64,000 nucleotides of DNA, taken from positions 1-64,000 of the forward strand of contig NZ_ARXS01000008.1 in NCBI RefSeq assembly GCF_025532145.1. The letters run 5' to 3'. Under the pieces are notes generated by a model. That model worked only from the letters and a program-made list of their open reading frames with translations, ran no database searches and had not been told where the DNA came from. Shown piece after piece: positions 24,814 to 33,740 of this stretch. How positions within the stretch are numbered: position 1 is the first letter of the stretch; the number at the start of each line of letters is the position of its first letter. The DNA is from Alloalcanivorax balearicus MACL04. Its GTDB lineage: Bacteria; Pseudomonadota; Gammaproteobacteria; Pseudomonadales; Alcanivoracaceae. The translations under genes were made by a program, and so were the position numbers.

Positions 24814-26169
24814 TCACTCGGCGGCGCCGGCCTGCTTCCAGCCGCCCAGCAAACGCGGCCGCTCCAACGCCAGGTAGAGAATGACCCCGGCCGCCAACCC
24901 CCAACCAGCGCCATAGACCGCCAGCACCACGCCCATGGTGCCGGCGATGCCCCGCTCCAGGTTGTTGTTGAGCTGCTCGAAACCTACCATCAGGCAGATA
25001 TAGCCGGTCAGAATCAGCGTCAGCGACAAGGCGATCGGTAGTACCGGCTGGAAAAAACTGACCAGCGGCAGCATGAACAGCGCCAGGAAGCCGGCGATCC
25101 AGAAAGTCCCGGCACCGCTGTAGATCGAATCCATGGCGTCCCGGCCATATTTATAGCGCTCGGCCATGGTGGCCCCCACCGCCGTCCACAGCGGCCCGGC
25201 CAGCCCCGGATAGGGAGCGAAGAAAGCATGCAGCGCGTTGCGGATGGCGGTCACCAGATGAACACGGTCCAGATCAATTTCGATCACTTCGTCACTGCGT
25301 AATTCATCCGCCCGCTGCATCAGCGATTGCCCGACGATGATATCGCCAAAAGCGATCACGTAAGCGATCACCGCCGTGGGCACCGCGTACAGGAACACCT
25401 TGGCGTCCGGTAATCCATGAGCGAACGGCAGATACTGCCAGAGCTGAGCAAAGGCCGGGCGGGTAATCCCCCATTGCAGCTCCGGCATCTTGTACTCACC
25501 CACCGCGATACCTACCCCGATGGCCACCAGCATACCCGGCACCATGCCGTAGTTGACGATCTTGCGCGCCAGCGGAAACTGCTTCACGTACTCCTGGAAC
25601 GAAGCCGAGAACATGAAATAAAGACAGATCAGTCCGCCGATGACCAGGGAGACCGGCGTATTGGCGACCCGGCCGCCCTCGCTAATTTCCCCGGTGATGG
25701 CGGCGATACCCGCGCCGATGATGATCCCCGCTTTCATCGAGTTGGGAATGATGCGCACCAGCGCGCTGCCCAGGCGGGTGAGGCCGAGAATCAGGAAAAT
25801 CAGAAACACCAGAAACTGCAGCGCGAACAGGCCCTGGATCGCCTCGGGCCCCGGTTCGAACTGGCCGAGATACAACACCACCACCGGTATCGCCGGGGTG
25901 ATCCAACCCGGCACCAGCGGCACGCCCAGCAGCGCCGGCAACATGAAGCCGATGCCACAAATCACCACATAGGCCAGTGCCACGTCATAAGGCAAGCCCA
26001 GGTGTTTCTGCAGCAGCGGGATCATCGCCAGACTGACCACGAACATGATCAGCGCCTGAATCATTTCCGCCATTTCCCAGCGGTAATGAACGAACGGTAA
26101 GCGGATTCGGAAGGGCCCCAACGGCCAGCACGGTTGCTGCTCGCCGTCTTTGCGTTGATACATTTGCAT
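24814..26169 (-). CDS. NCS2-like (xanthine/uracil permease family) membrane transporter
   Basis: A 451-residue protein with about 12-14 hydrophobic segments. Features resembling the NCS2/SLC23 fold are the early [41 protein letters not shown], and [17 protein letters not shown] followed by [19 protein letters not shown]. It does not carry the usual purine-site signatures that I know, and it lies between a thiolase and an acyl-CoA ligase, so a carboxylate or other substrate is possible. GAGGAG stands eight bases before the ATG. Confidence 0.7.
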   Translation of the reverse strand: MQMYQRKDGEQQPCWPLGPFRIRLPFVHYRWEMAEMIQALIMFVVSLAMIPLLQKHLGLPYDVALAYVVICGIGFMLPALLGVPLVPGWITPAIPVVVLYLGQFEPGPEAIQGLFALQFLVFLIFLILGLTRLGSALVRIIPNSMKAGIIIGAGIAAITGEISEGGRVANTPVSLVIGGLICLYFMFSASFQEYVKQFPLARKIVNYGMVPGMLVAIGVGIAVGEYKMPELQWGITRPAFAQLWQYLPFAHGLPDAKVFLYAVPTAVIAYVIAFGDIIVGQSLMQRADELRSDEVIEIDLDRVHLVTAIRNALHAFFAPYPGLAGPLWTAVGATMAERYKYGRDAMDSIYSGAGTFWIAGFLALFMLPLVSFFQPVLPIALSLTLILTGYICLMVGFEQLNNNLERGIAGTMGVVLAVYGAGWGLAAGVILYLALERPRLLGGWKQAGAAE

Positions 26170-26270
26170 TGTCGTTCTCCTCGACCGGCGAGCGCCGGCA
26201 GGGTCATTGTTGTTGTCGGAAAGCTTGCTACCGGAAACGCCGGGCGGGCCCCGGCTATCGGGCCTTACTC

Positions 26271-26316
26271 AAAAAAACCTCGCCCCGGCGGCTTGCTGAG
26301 TGCGCCGGAGCGAGGC
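26271..26316 (-). terminator. Rho-independent terminator of the acyl-CoA ligase gene
   Basis: On the transcribed strand a GC-rich stem (GCCTCGCTCCGGCG paired with CGCCGGGGCGAGG, one mismatch) is followed by seven Ts. It begins six bases after the acyl-CoA ligase stop and separates it from the NCS2-like gene. Confidence 0.9.
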
Positions 26317-26321
26317 AAAAG

Positions 26322-27950
26322 CTACAGGTTTCTCGCCCACTCCCGCAGAACATACTTCTGGATCTTGCCGGTGGAAGTCTTCGGCAGATCCTGGAACACC
26401 ACGGTTTTGGGTACTTTGAATCCGGCAAGGTGTTCACGGCAGAAGCCGATCACATCCGTCTCGGTAACAGCGGCGTGCTCCTGCCCGGCCTTGAGGGTGA
26501 CGAAGGCGCAAGGCGTCTCACCCCATTTTTCATCGGGACGCGCCACCACCGCCGCTTCCAGCACGGAGGGGTGACGGTACAGCGTATTCTCCACCTCGAT
26601 GGTGGAAATGTTCTCGCCGCCGGAAATGATGATGTCCTTGAGACGGTCCTTGATCTCCACGTAACCGTCCGCATGCCACACCGCCAGATCACCGGTATGG
26701 AACCAGCCACCCTCGAAGGCTTCGCGGGTAGCGGCTTCGTTTTTCAGGTAGCCCTTCATCACGGTATTGCCGCGCATGAAGATTTCACCAATGGTTTCGC
26801 CGTCCTTGGGCACCGGCCGCAGGCTTTTGGGATCCGCCACCATCACGCCTTCCAGGGTCGGGTAACGCACACCCTGGCGGGACTTGATTGTCGCCCGCTC
26901 CTCCAATGGCAGCTCATCCCAGTGGCCGTGCCAGGCACAGACGGTGACCGGCCCATAGACTTCGGTCAGCCCATACACATGGGTGACGTTGATCCCCATT
27001 TCCTCCACCGCGCCGATCACCTTGGCCGGTGGCGCCGCGCCAGCGGTCATGGCGTTGACCGGATGATCAATGGCGGCCTTGGCCTCGTCCGGCATATTGA
27101 TCAGAGCGTTCAACACCACCGGGGCGCCACAAAGATGAGAGACCTGATGTTGGCGGATCAGTGTCAGAATACGTTGCGGGTCGACCCGGCGCAGACACAC
27201 ATGCACGCCGGCCTGGGCGGTGATGGTCCAGGGATAACACCAGCCGTTACAGTGGAACATGGGCAGCGTCCACAGATACACCGGGTGCAACCCCATGGAC
27301 CAAGTGGCCTGGTTGCCCAGGGAATTCAGATAGGCGCCGCGGTGGTGGTAGACCACGCCCTTGGGATCGCCGGTGGTGCCGGAGGTGTAGTTGAGAGAAA
27401 TCGCATTCCACTCGTTGTCCGGCCATTGCCACTGGAACTCCGGATCACCCTCTGCAAGGAAAGCCTCGTAATCCAGCTCGCTGACCGGTTCACCTTCACC
27501 GTATTCGGGATCATCCACATCAATCAGCAGTGGCGGCGTCTCCAGTTTGGCCACGGCGTCACCGATCACCTGGTGGAATTCGCGATCCACGATCAGAACC
27601 TTGGCCTCACCATGACGCAGCATGTAGGCGATGGCGTCGGCGTCCAGACGGACATTGAGCGTATTGAGAACGGCGCCGATCATCGGCACGCCGAAATGGG
27701 CTTCCAGCATTGCCGGGATGTTCGGCAACATCGCGGCCACGGTATCGCCCTTGCCGATACCACGACCCGCCAGGGCTGAAGCAAGCCGCCGGCAGCGCCG
27801 GTAGGTTTCCCGCCAGGTGCGCCGGATATCACCGTGAATCACTGACGGATAGTCGGGGTAAACCGCCGCGGTACGCTCAATAAAGCTCAGCGGGGTCAGG
27901 GGAACATGATTGACTTCGGTGGGCGAAAGGCCCTGCTCATAAATGGACAT
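26322..27950 (-). CDS. Acyl-CoA synthetase, AlkK/DmdB-like
   Basis: A 542-residue AMP-forming ligase. The phosphate loop LNYTSGTTGDPKGVVYHHRG (about residue 185), YGLTEVYGP, GGWFHTGDLAVWHADGYVEIKDRLKDIIISGGENIS and the terminal lysine in TSTGKIQKYVLRE are all present. LPMFHCNGWCYPWTI is typical of the medium-chain fatty acid (AlkK) and 3-methylthiopropionyl (DmdB) ligase branch. A single gene with its own terminator, facing away from a sensor kinase gene 154 bases off. Confidence 0.92.
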   Translation of the reverse strand: MSIYEQGLSPTEVNHVPLTPLSFIERTAAVYPDYPSVIHGDIRRTWRETYRRCRRLASALAGRGIGKGDTVAAMLPNIPAMLEAHFGVPMIGAVLNTLNVRLDADAIAYMLRHGEAKVLIVDREFHQVIGDAVAKLETPPLLIDVDDPEYGEGEPVSELDYEAFLAEGDPEFQWQWPDNEWNAISLNYTSGTTGDPKGVVYHHRGAYLNSLGNQATWSMGLHPVYLWTLPMFHCNGWCYPWTITAQAGVHVCLRRVDPQRILTLIRQHQVSHLCGAPVVLNALINMPDEAKAAIDHPVNAMTAGAAPPAKVIGAVEEMGINVTHVYGLTEVYGPVTVCAWHGHWDELPLEERATIKSRQGVRYPTLEGVMVADPKSLRPVPKDGETIGEIFMRGNTVMKGYLKNEAATREAFEGGWFHTGDLAVWHADGYVEIKDRLKDIIISGGENISTIEVENTLYRHPSVLEAAVVARPDEKWGETPCAFVTLKAGQEHAAVTETDVIGFCREHLAGFKVPKTVVFQDLPKTSTGKIQKYVLREWARNL

Positions 27951-28104
27951 AATGACCGTCCCGTAGTTGTTCGCGGTATTCTTCGGGTAGAGTTACCAGC
28001 ATTAGCCCGCAACCCAGGGCGCATTTATAGACCATAAAGAACAAATATGGAAATAAAACTAGAGTCTTATAGTATATTTACCATATCTCTTGAATGAGCC
28101 CATA
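27951..28104. promoter_or_regulatory. AT-rich divergent promoter region
   Basis: This 154-base gap separates the leftward acyl-CoA ligase from the rightward sensor kinase. Its right half (28021-28085) is far richer in A+T than the surroundings, with stretches such as AAAACTAGAGTCTTATAGTATATTTACC, and would serve promoters in both directions. I see no convincing known operator. Confidence 0.5.
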
Positions 28105-30420
28105 ATGGACCAGGACGACGCCTTTCCCCTGTTGATGCGCGATTGGCTGCGATTGCAGCAGGACCGTATGCCCCGTTCTCAACGGGCCGCCGGTTTATGC
28201 CGGATGATGGCCAGCACCCCGGAAGTGCGGCGCGCCTTCTACCTGTTCTGGCAGGAGGACGCCGGCGTCTACGATCACGCCGACGGCCAGGCCGGCCTGC
28301 CGCCGGGCCCCGGCGACCCGTTTCAGGCTTCGGATCACACCTTGCACCAGCGCCTGGCAGGTGAGACGGTGCTATCGCTGAGTGAATTACGCGCTCTGCC
28401 CTGCTGGCTCGCCGGCCGGGTCCGTCGCGCCGCCCTGCACCATGGCGCGATCCTGCCACTGGCGCTGGACGACCACAGCCAAGGCCTGTTGTTGCTGGAG
28501 TTGTCACCGCAGTGCGGCAGCCAGTGGCTGCCCTGGCTGGCCGCCATGCTCAATCAACTGGCCTGTCCATTGACTCACCGGGAAGGGGCTTTTGCACTGC
28601 TCAGCAACGACCCTCAACCGGCGGCGGTGCTCGATACCCGGGGCCGTCCCGTCGATACCAACCACGCACTGCAACAATTGCTCGGCGAGCACCGCATCGA
28701 CGCCGACAGCTGCTTGCCAATCAACCACCAGGCCCTGGCCGCCGCTTGTCTGTCCCAGGGCCGCGCCATCGTCGACGTGGAGGCGCGGCTCGGCGATCGC
28801 ATCCTGTTGTGGAACTTTATCCCCGACCCGCCCGGCCAGCGGATCCTGGCCCGTGGCCGTGACGCTACCGATCAGTTGCGAAACGAAAAGGCCGGCAACC
28901 GTGCCCGGCGCTTGTACCGTCTGATCACCGAGAACACCACCGATTTGATCTCGCGGCACACGCCCGACGGCGTGTTCCTTGACGCCTCACCAGCCTCCTG
29001 GGGTTTGTTGGGCTATTGGCCGGAACAATTGCGCGGCACGGCGGTGCAGGCGCTGTTTCATGAGCAGGACCGCGAACGGTTACAACAACAGGCCAAGGCG
29101 GCGCTGGAGGAACTGGGTTATCACACCATGACCTATCAGATCCGTCATCGGCGCGGCCACTATCTGTGGTTCGAGACCGCCAGCCACGCCATCCGTGAAA
29201 CCTATACCGGCGCGGTGGTGGAAGTGGTCAGTGTCACACGCGACATCACCGCCCGGGTCCGGGCGGAAGAGAATCGCCGCCGTCTGGCCGAAGTCGTGGA
29301 AGCGAATACCGACCTGGTGCTGTTCGTCGGGCTCGACGAGCGCCTCACCTACGCCAACCGCGCCGCCCGCGAGGCTCTCGCCATCGGCCCGGATCCGTTG
29401 CCGGATCTGGCCGAATTGTTCGCCGCCGAGGATATCCGGCGGCTACGCGAACATGGCTGGAACAGCGCTCGGGAACAAGGGGTGTGGACCAGCGAGGCGC
29501 AACTGCGCGCCGGCGACTCCGGCGAATTCTTTCCGGTGTCCCTGGTACTGCTGGCCCACCGCGGCGCCGGCAACGACCAGTACTATTCCCTGGTCGCCCG
29601 GGACATGACCGAAAGGGCTTTGCGCGAAGCGCAACAGCGCCGCCACCAGAATGAACTGGCGCAAAGCAGCCGGCTGATCGCCATGGGCGAACTGGCCTCC
29701 GGCATCGCCCATGAAATCAACCAGCCGCTGGCGGCAATCAGCAATTACGCCGCCGCCAGCCTGCGCCATCTGCGCGCACTTGAACCGCCCCACCACGGTG
29801 ATCCGGCGAAACTGGATACGGCTTCCGATCTGGCGCCCAAAATTGACAAGGTCGCCCAGGGGCTGGGCCGGATCAGCGAACACGCCCACCATGCCTCGGA
29901 GGTGATCCGGCGGCTGCGCGCCTTTCTGCGCAAAGGCCAGCGCCGCCTGGAGGCGCTCGATATCAACACGGTGGCGAGTCAGGCCATTCACCTTTGCGCC
30001 TGGGAAGCGGAGAGTCATCGTATTACCATCGCCAGGCAGTTTGCCAAGGACCTGCCACCACTGTACGCCGACCGTATCCTGCTGGAACAGGTGCTGGTGA
30101 ATTTGCTGCGTAACGCGCTCGACGCCAACCGCGAACGCTGGCGGGAGCACCCCTCCGAAATCACCGTCGCCACCCAGCGCGCGCCGGACAATTTCCTGGT
30201 GATCCGAGTCCTCGATCAAGGCCCCGGTGCCGACCCGGAGACGCTCAAGCATATGTTCACACCGTTCTATACCAGTAAACCCGACGGCCTTGGCCTGGGA
30301 TTGTCGATGAGCCGCTCGGTCATCGAGGGGCTCGGCGGTGAGCTGAATGCCCGCTCGTGCGAGCAAGGACTGGAAATGTACTGCCGGCTGCCGCTGGCCC
30401 ATAACGAGGAGACCCCATGA
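28105..30420 (+). CDS. PAS-domain sensor histidine kinase
   Basis: A 771-residue kinase with no clear membrane helix, so probably cytoplasmic. Residues 1-260 are an uncharacterised N-terminal region, followed by two PAS domains (about 268-390, RLYRLITENTTDLISRHTPDGVF; 395-515, VVEANTDLVLFVGLDERLTYANRAA). The phosphoacceptor His536 lies in ASGIAHEINQPLAAISNY, and an HATPase domain follows (NLLRNALDANRE, DQGPGADPE, GLGLGLSMSRSVIEGLGGEL). This is the FixL/TodS-like kinase type. The start is ATG; an in-frame TTG lies 15 bases upstream. It overlaps the response regulator gene by four bases. Divergence from an acyl-CoA ligase suggests that the system controls fatty or organic acid use. Confidence 0.92.
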   Translation: MDQDDAFPLLMRDWLRLQQDRMPRSQRAAGLCRMMASTPEVRRAFYLFWQEDAGVYDHADGQAGLPPGPGDPFQASDHTLHQRLAGETVLSLSELRALPCWLAGRVRRAALHHGAILPLALDDHSQGLLLLELSPQCGSQWLPWLAAMLNQLACPLTHREGAFALLSNDPQPAAVLDTRGRPVDTNHALQQLLGEHRIDADSCLPINHQALAAACLSQGRAIVDVEARLGDRILLWNFIPDPPGQRILARGRDATDQLRNEKAGNRARRLYRLITENTTDLISRHTPDGVFLDASPASWGLLGYWPEQLRGTAVQALFHEQDRERLQQQAKAALEELGYHTMTYQIRHRRGHYLWFETASHAIRETYTGAVVEVVSVTRDITARVRAEENRRRLAEVVEANTDLVLFVGLDERLTYANRAAREALAIGPDPLPDLAELFAAEDIRRLREHGWNSAREQGVWTSEAQLRAGDSGEFFPVSLVLLAHRGAGNDQYYSLVARDMTERALREAQQRRHQNELAQSSRLIAMGELASGIAHEINQPLAAISNYAAASLRHLRALEPPHHGDPAKLDTASDLAPKIDKVAQGLGRISEHAHHASEVIRRLRAFLRKGQRRLEALDINTVASQAIHLCAWEAESHRITIARQFAKDLPPLYADRILLEQVLVNLLRNALDANRERWREHPSEITVATQRAPDNFLVIRVLDQGPGADPETLKHMFTPFYTSKPDGLGLGLSMSRSVIEGLGGELNARSCEQGLEMYCRLPLAHNEETP

Positions 30421-31049
30421 CCACCGGCGCACAAATCGTCTATGTGGTGGACGACGACCCCGGCATGCTGGAATCCACCGCCTGGCTGCTGGAATCGGTT
30501 GGCCTTGATGCCCGCCCGTTCACCAACGGCGGTGACTTTCTCGACGCTTGCGCGACAGGGGAAAACGCCTGTGTGCTACTGGATGTGCGCATGCCGACTC
30601 TGGGTGGCCTGCACGTCCAGCAAGCGATGAAGGAACGCGGCCTGGATTATCCGATCATCTTCGTCAGCGGCCACGCCGACGTTCCCATCGTGGTGCGGGC
30701 GTTCAAGGCCGGTGCGGTGGATTTCATCGAAAAGCCTTATAACGAGCAGTTACTGCTCGACAGCGTGCAACAGGCACTCAACAGTGAGCGAAAAGAATAT
30801 CAGCAAGAAACCGGCCGTCAGCAGGTGGATGATAAGCTGGACACGCTCACCCCGCGGGAACGGGATGTGCTGCTGCCACTGGTCAAGGGCTATACCAATC
30901 GGGAGATCGCCGCGCAGTTAAATGTCAGCGTCAAAACCGTGGATCTGTATCGCTCACGGGTAATGAAGCGCATGGGCGCCGAACGCCTGCCCGATCTGGT
31001 CGGCATGGCGGTGGCGGCGGGGCTGGTGGATCCGTTGCGGTTACGCTGA
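30417..31049 (+). CDS. FixJ/NarL-type response regulator
   Basis: A 210-residue regulator: receiver domain residues 5-120 with acidic pocket VVDDDP, phosphoacceptor D56 (LLDVRMP), conserved FVSGHADVP and KP (EKPYNEQLL); LuxR-type helix-turn-helix residues 140-200 (LTPRERDVLLPLVKGYTNREIAAQLNVSVKTVDLYRSRVMKRM). Its start overlaps the kinase stop (ATGA), so the two make a co-translated pair. Its 3' end overlaps the convergent LysR gene by nine bases. Confidence 0.94.
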   Translation: MTTGAQIVYVVDDDPGMLESTAWLLESVGLDARPFTNGGDFLDACATGENACVLLDVRMPTLGGLHVQQAMKERGLDYPIIFVSGHADVPIVVRAFKAGAVDFIEKPYNEQLLLDSVQQALNSERKEYQQETGRQQVDDKLDTLTPRERDVLLPLVKGYTNREIAAQLNVSVKTVDLYRSRVMKRMGAERLPDLVGMAVAAGLVDPLRLR

Positions 31050-31886
31050 CCACTCAGCGCTTTCCCCCGCCACCGTCCGCAACACCCGAAAGGCTTGGTC
31101 CAGCAGCGGGCTGTGTTTCCCCCGGGCGTAGGCCAGGTACACCGGATAGGTGAATTCCGGTGCATCGGCAACCCGTTCCAAGGTGCCTTCGCGCAGATGC
31201 GGCTCGGCCACGCGGGTACGGAAATAACCGCTGCCGCCCTGCTGCAACAGAAACTGAATCGCCAGCGGTCCGAAATTGGCGGACACCGGCGAGCGCGCCC
31301 GCTCCGGCAAAGCGACGTCGTGTTGCTTGCGAAAATCCGCGCCCCAGTCCACATAGACATAGGGCTCCCCGGTGCGGACCGCCCGCACCAGGATCAATTT
31401 TTCTTCCAGCAGTTGTTCCACCTGCAATCCCGGCCAGTACGCTGGCCGGTGCACCAGCGCGGCGTCCAGTACCCCTCTCTCCAAACGTTCCTGCAATGCT
31501 TCACTGTCATGCACTTCGGCGCGGGTGGCGACGGTCGGATGCTGTTCCCGTAACCGCGTTACCCAGTTCAGCAACAGCGGATTCCACAGGCTGGTCTCGC
31601 CACCGAGTACCAACATGTCCTCGGCCCCTTCCGGCAACGGCAACTCGCGCCGCGCCGCCTCCCAGGTACGCACCAGTTGGCTAGCATGGGTGGTGAACCG
31701 CTCACCATGGGAGGTCAACCGCGCACCGGCCCGGTTGCGCACGAACAGGCGGCAGCCCAGTTGACCTTCCAGGTTATGAATGCGGGCGGTCACCGTGGTC
31801 TGGGTGATGTGCAACCGTTCGGCGGCGGCCATGAAACTGCCAGTGCGAACGATCTCCAGAAAGGTGCGGGCCAGATCGATATCCAT
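31041..31886 (-). CDS. LysR family transcriptional regulator
   Basis: A 281-residue LysR protein: N-terminal winged helix (LARTFLEIVRTGSFMAAAERLHITQTTVTARIHNLEGQLGCRLFVRNRAGARLT) and an effector domain of rather short length. It is divergent from the sulfite reductase genes with a 104-base shared AT-rich promoter region, the usual LysR arrangement, so it probably regulates them. It is not CysB, which is longer and has a different DNA-binding helix. The ligand might be a sulfur compound, by analogy only. Confidence 0.9.
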   Translation of the reverse strand: MDIDLARTFLEIVRTGSFMAAAERLHITQTTVTARIHNLEGQLGCRLFVRNRAGARLTSHGERFTTHASQLVRTWEAARRELPLPEGAEDMLVLGGETSLWNPLLLNWVTRLREQHPTVATRAEVHDSEALQERLERGVLDAALVHRPAYWPGLQVEQLLEEKLILVRAVRTGEPYVYVDWGADFRKQHDVALPERARSPVSANFGPLAIQFLLQQGGSGYFRTRVAEPHLREGTLERVADAPEFTYPVYLAYARGKHSPLLDQAFRVLRTVAGESAEWSA

Positions 31887-31990
31887 GACTTATATCAATT
31901 TCTTTAAAGTTAAACCGCATTCTATTTCATTATTCGTATTCAAAACACACACTCATACTGTCGGCCTGATGTTGAAACACGGAGCCGGAA

Positions 31991-33730
31991 ATGACGGCGC
32001 AAGCCACACCGCCCCCTTTTTCCGACCCTCAATGGAGCCAGCTCCGGCAATGGCTGGAGACCCTGGATGAGCGGCAACGCTGGTGGTTGAGCGGCTATCT
32101 CGCTGCCGCCAGCAGCGCGCCGGCCGCCGTTGCCGGAACGGAAGGCACCCAGCCGGTACTGATCGGTTACGGCACGGAAACCGACAACTGCCGGCATCTG
32201 GCGCGGACCTTGAGCGAGCACTGCGGTGACGCCGGCATCGCCACGGAAGTGGTCGATCTAGCCCGTCTGCGCCCCCGACAGCTGGCGCGCCGGGATCATC
32301 TGGTGATCATCACCGCCACCCATGGCGACGGCGATCCGCCGGAACCCATCCAGGACTTTTATCAGGGCCTGATGGGTGACGGTGCACCGCAACTGGCGAA
32401 CCTGAAATTCGCCGTACTGGCCCTGGGCGACAGCAGCTACGAACGCTTCTGTGTCACCGGCCAGGAGTTCGACCAGCGTCTGGAGGCCCTCGGTGGTGAA
32501 CGGCTGATCGCCCGGCAGGACTGTGACGTGGATTTTGAACAGCCGGCCCGGGACTGGATCGCCCGCCTGTTGGAAAAACTGCCCAAAGCCAACACCACGG
32601 GCACTGCACAGGGTCCGGCCCGGGCACCCACCTCCAGCCCTCCCAGCTACGACAAACACCATCCACTAACGGTGGAGGTACTGGTCAACCAGAATCTGAG
32701 CGCCGCGGATCGCGCCCAGCCAATACACCATCTGGAACTGGCCCTGGATCAGGCGATTCCGGACCTGTTCCCCGGCGATGCCGTCGGCATTCTGGCCGAC
32801 AACCCGCCGGAGCTGGTGGCGGCGGTGCTGGACGCCTGCGAGCTGTCCGGCGAGCAACCGGTGACCGTGAACGATGACGCTCAGCCCCTGGTGCAAGCGC
32901 TGCGTCAGACGCGGGATCTGACCATCGCCGGCACCGGCTTTCTTGCTTTCTGGGCGGAGCAAAGCCAGGCTCCGGCCCTGCTCGAACTGTGTCAGGCGGA
33001 GAGCCGTCGGCAGCGGGCGTTTCTGCGAGACCATCAACTGCTCGACCTGCTCCACCAGTATCCGGCGCGCCCGCCGGCACAAGCCCTGGTGGAAGCCCTG
33101 CGGCCACTGCAGCCGCGTCTGTACGACGTGGCCAACAGTCTGGCGGTGCTGGACGACGAGCTGCATCTTACCGTCAAGGCCTTCCACTATCCTTTCCGGA
33201 AGCGGCATGAGCAGGGCATCGCCTCCCGATACCTGTTGGACCTACAGCCCGGCGACCCGGTCCGTCTGTATCCGCACCGCAATGCGCGCTTTCGGCTGCC
33301 GGACGACGACGCGCCGCTGATCCTGATCGCCGAGGGTACCGGCATCGCCCCCTATCGCGCCTTCCTGCAAGCCTTGTCGCAACAATCCCAACGTCCGCCC
33401 TGCTGGCTGGTGTTCGCCGAACAGCGCTTCGAGGACGACTTTCTTTATCAACTGGATATTCAGCAGGCCCGCGCCGACGGTGTGCTGGAACGGGTGGATA
33501 CCGTGTTTTATCAAGACCAGCCCGGCGCCGGCCTGATCACCCCATTGCTCGACCAGATCGATCGCCTGGGCACCTGGATCGACCGGGGCGCACACCTCTA
33601 CCTGTGCGGCGACAAGGGTCGATTGAGCGACCTTGAGAGCGGACTGAAAACCGCCCTGGACCAGCGCCAGGGAGACGGCGCCTGGAAACAACTGGGCCGG
33701 GAAAAGCGCCTGCACCGCAACCTGTATTGA
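31991..33730 (+). CDS. Sulfite reductase flavoprotein (CysJ-like)
   Basis: A 579-residue diflavin reductase: flavodoxin-like FMN domain (residues about 55-195; IGYGTETDNCRHLA, ITATHGDGDPPEPIQDFY, LALGDSSYERFC), a connecting FAD domain, and an NADPH-binding part (EGTGIAPYRAFLQ, YLCGDKGRLSDLE) ending in an aromatic residue (HRNLY). It passes electrons from NADPH to the hemoprotein made by the next gene. Odd: the FAD motif usually reads RxYS, but here it is RLYDVANS, with Asp in place of Ser. Start ATG about ten bases after a weak purine stretch. Divergent LysR upstream. Confidence 0.88.
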   Translation: MTAQATPPPFSDPQWSQLRQWLETLDERQRWWLSGYLAAASSAPAAVAGTEGTQPVLIGYGTETDNCRHLARTLSEHCGDAGIATEVVDLARLRPRQLARRDHLVIITATHGDGDPPEPIQDFYQGLMGDGAPQLANLKFAVLALGDSSYERFCVTGQEFDQRLEALGGERLIARQDCDVDFEQPARDWIARLLEKLPKANTTGTAQGPARAPTSSPPSYDKHHPLTVEVLVNQNLSAADRAQPIHHLELALDQAIPDLFPGDAVGILADNPPELVAAVLDACELSGEQPVTVNDDAQPLVQALRQTRDLTIAGTGFLAFWAEQSQAPALLELCQAESRRQRAFLRDHQLLDLLHQYPARPPAQALVEALRPLQPRLYDVANSLAVLDDELHLTVKAFHYPFRKRHEQGIASRYLLDLQPGDPVRLYPHRNARFRLPDDDAPLILIAEGTGIAPYRAFLQALSQQSQRPPCWLVFAEQRFEDDFLYQLDIQQARADGVLERVDTVFYQDQPGAGLITPLLDQIDRLGTWIDRGAHLYLCGDKGRLSDLESGLKTALDQRQGDGAWKQLGREKRLHRNLY

Positions 33731-33740
33731 GGAGAGCGTG

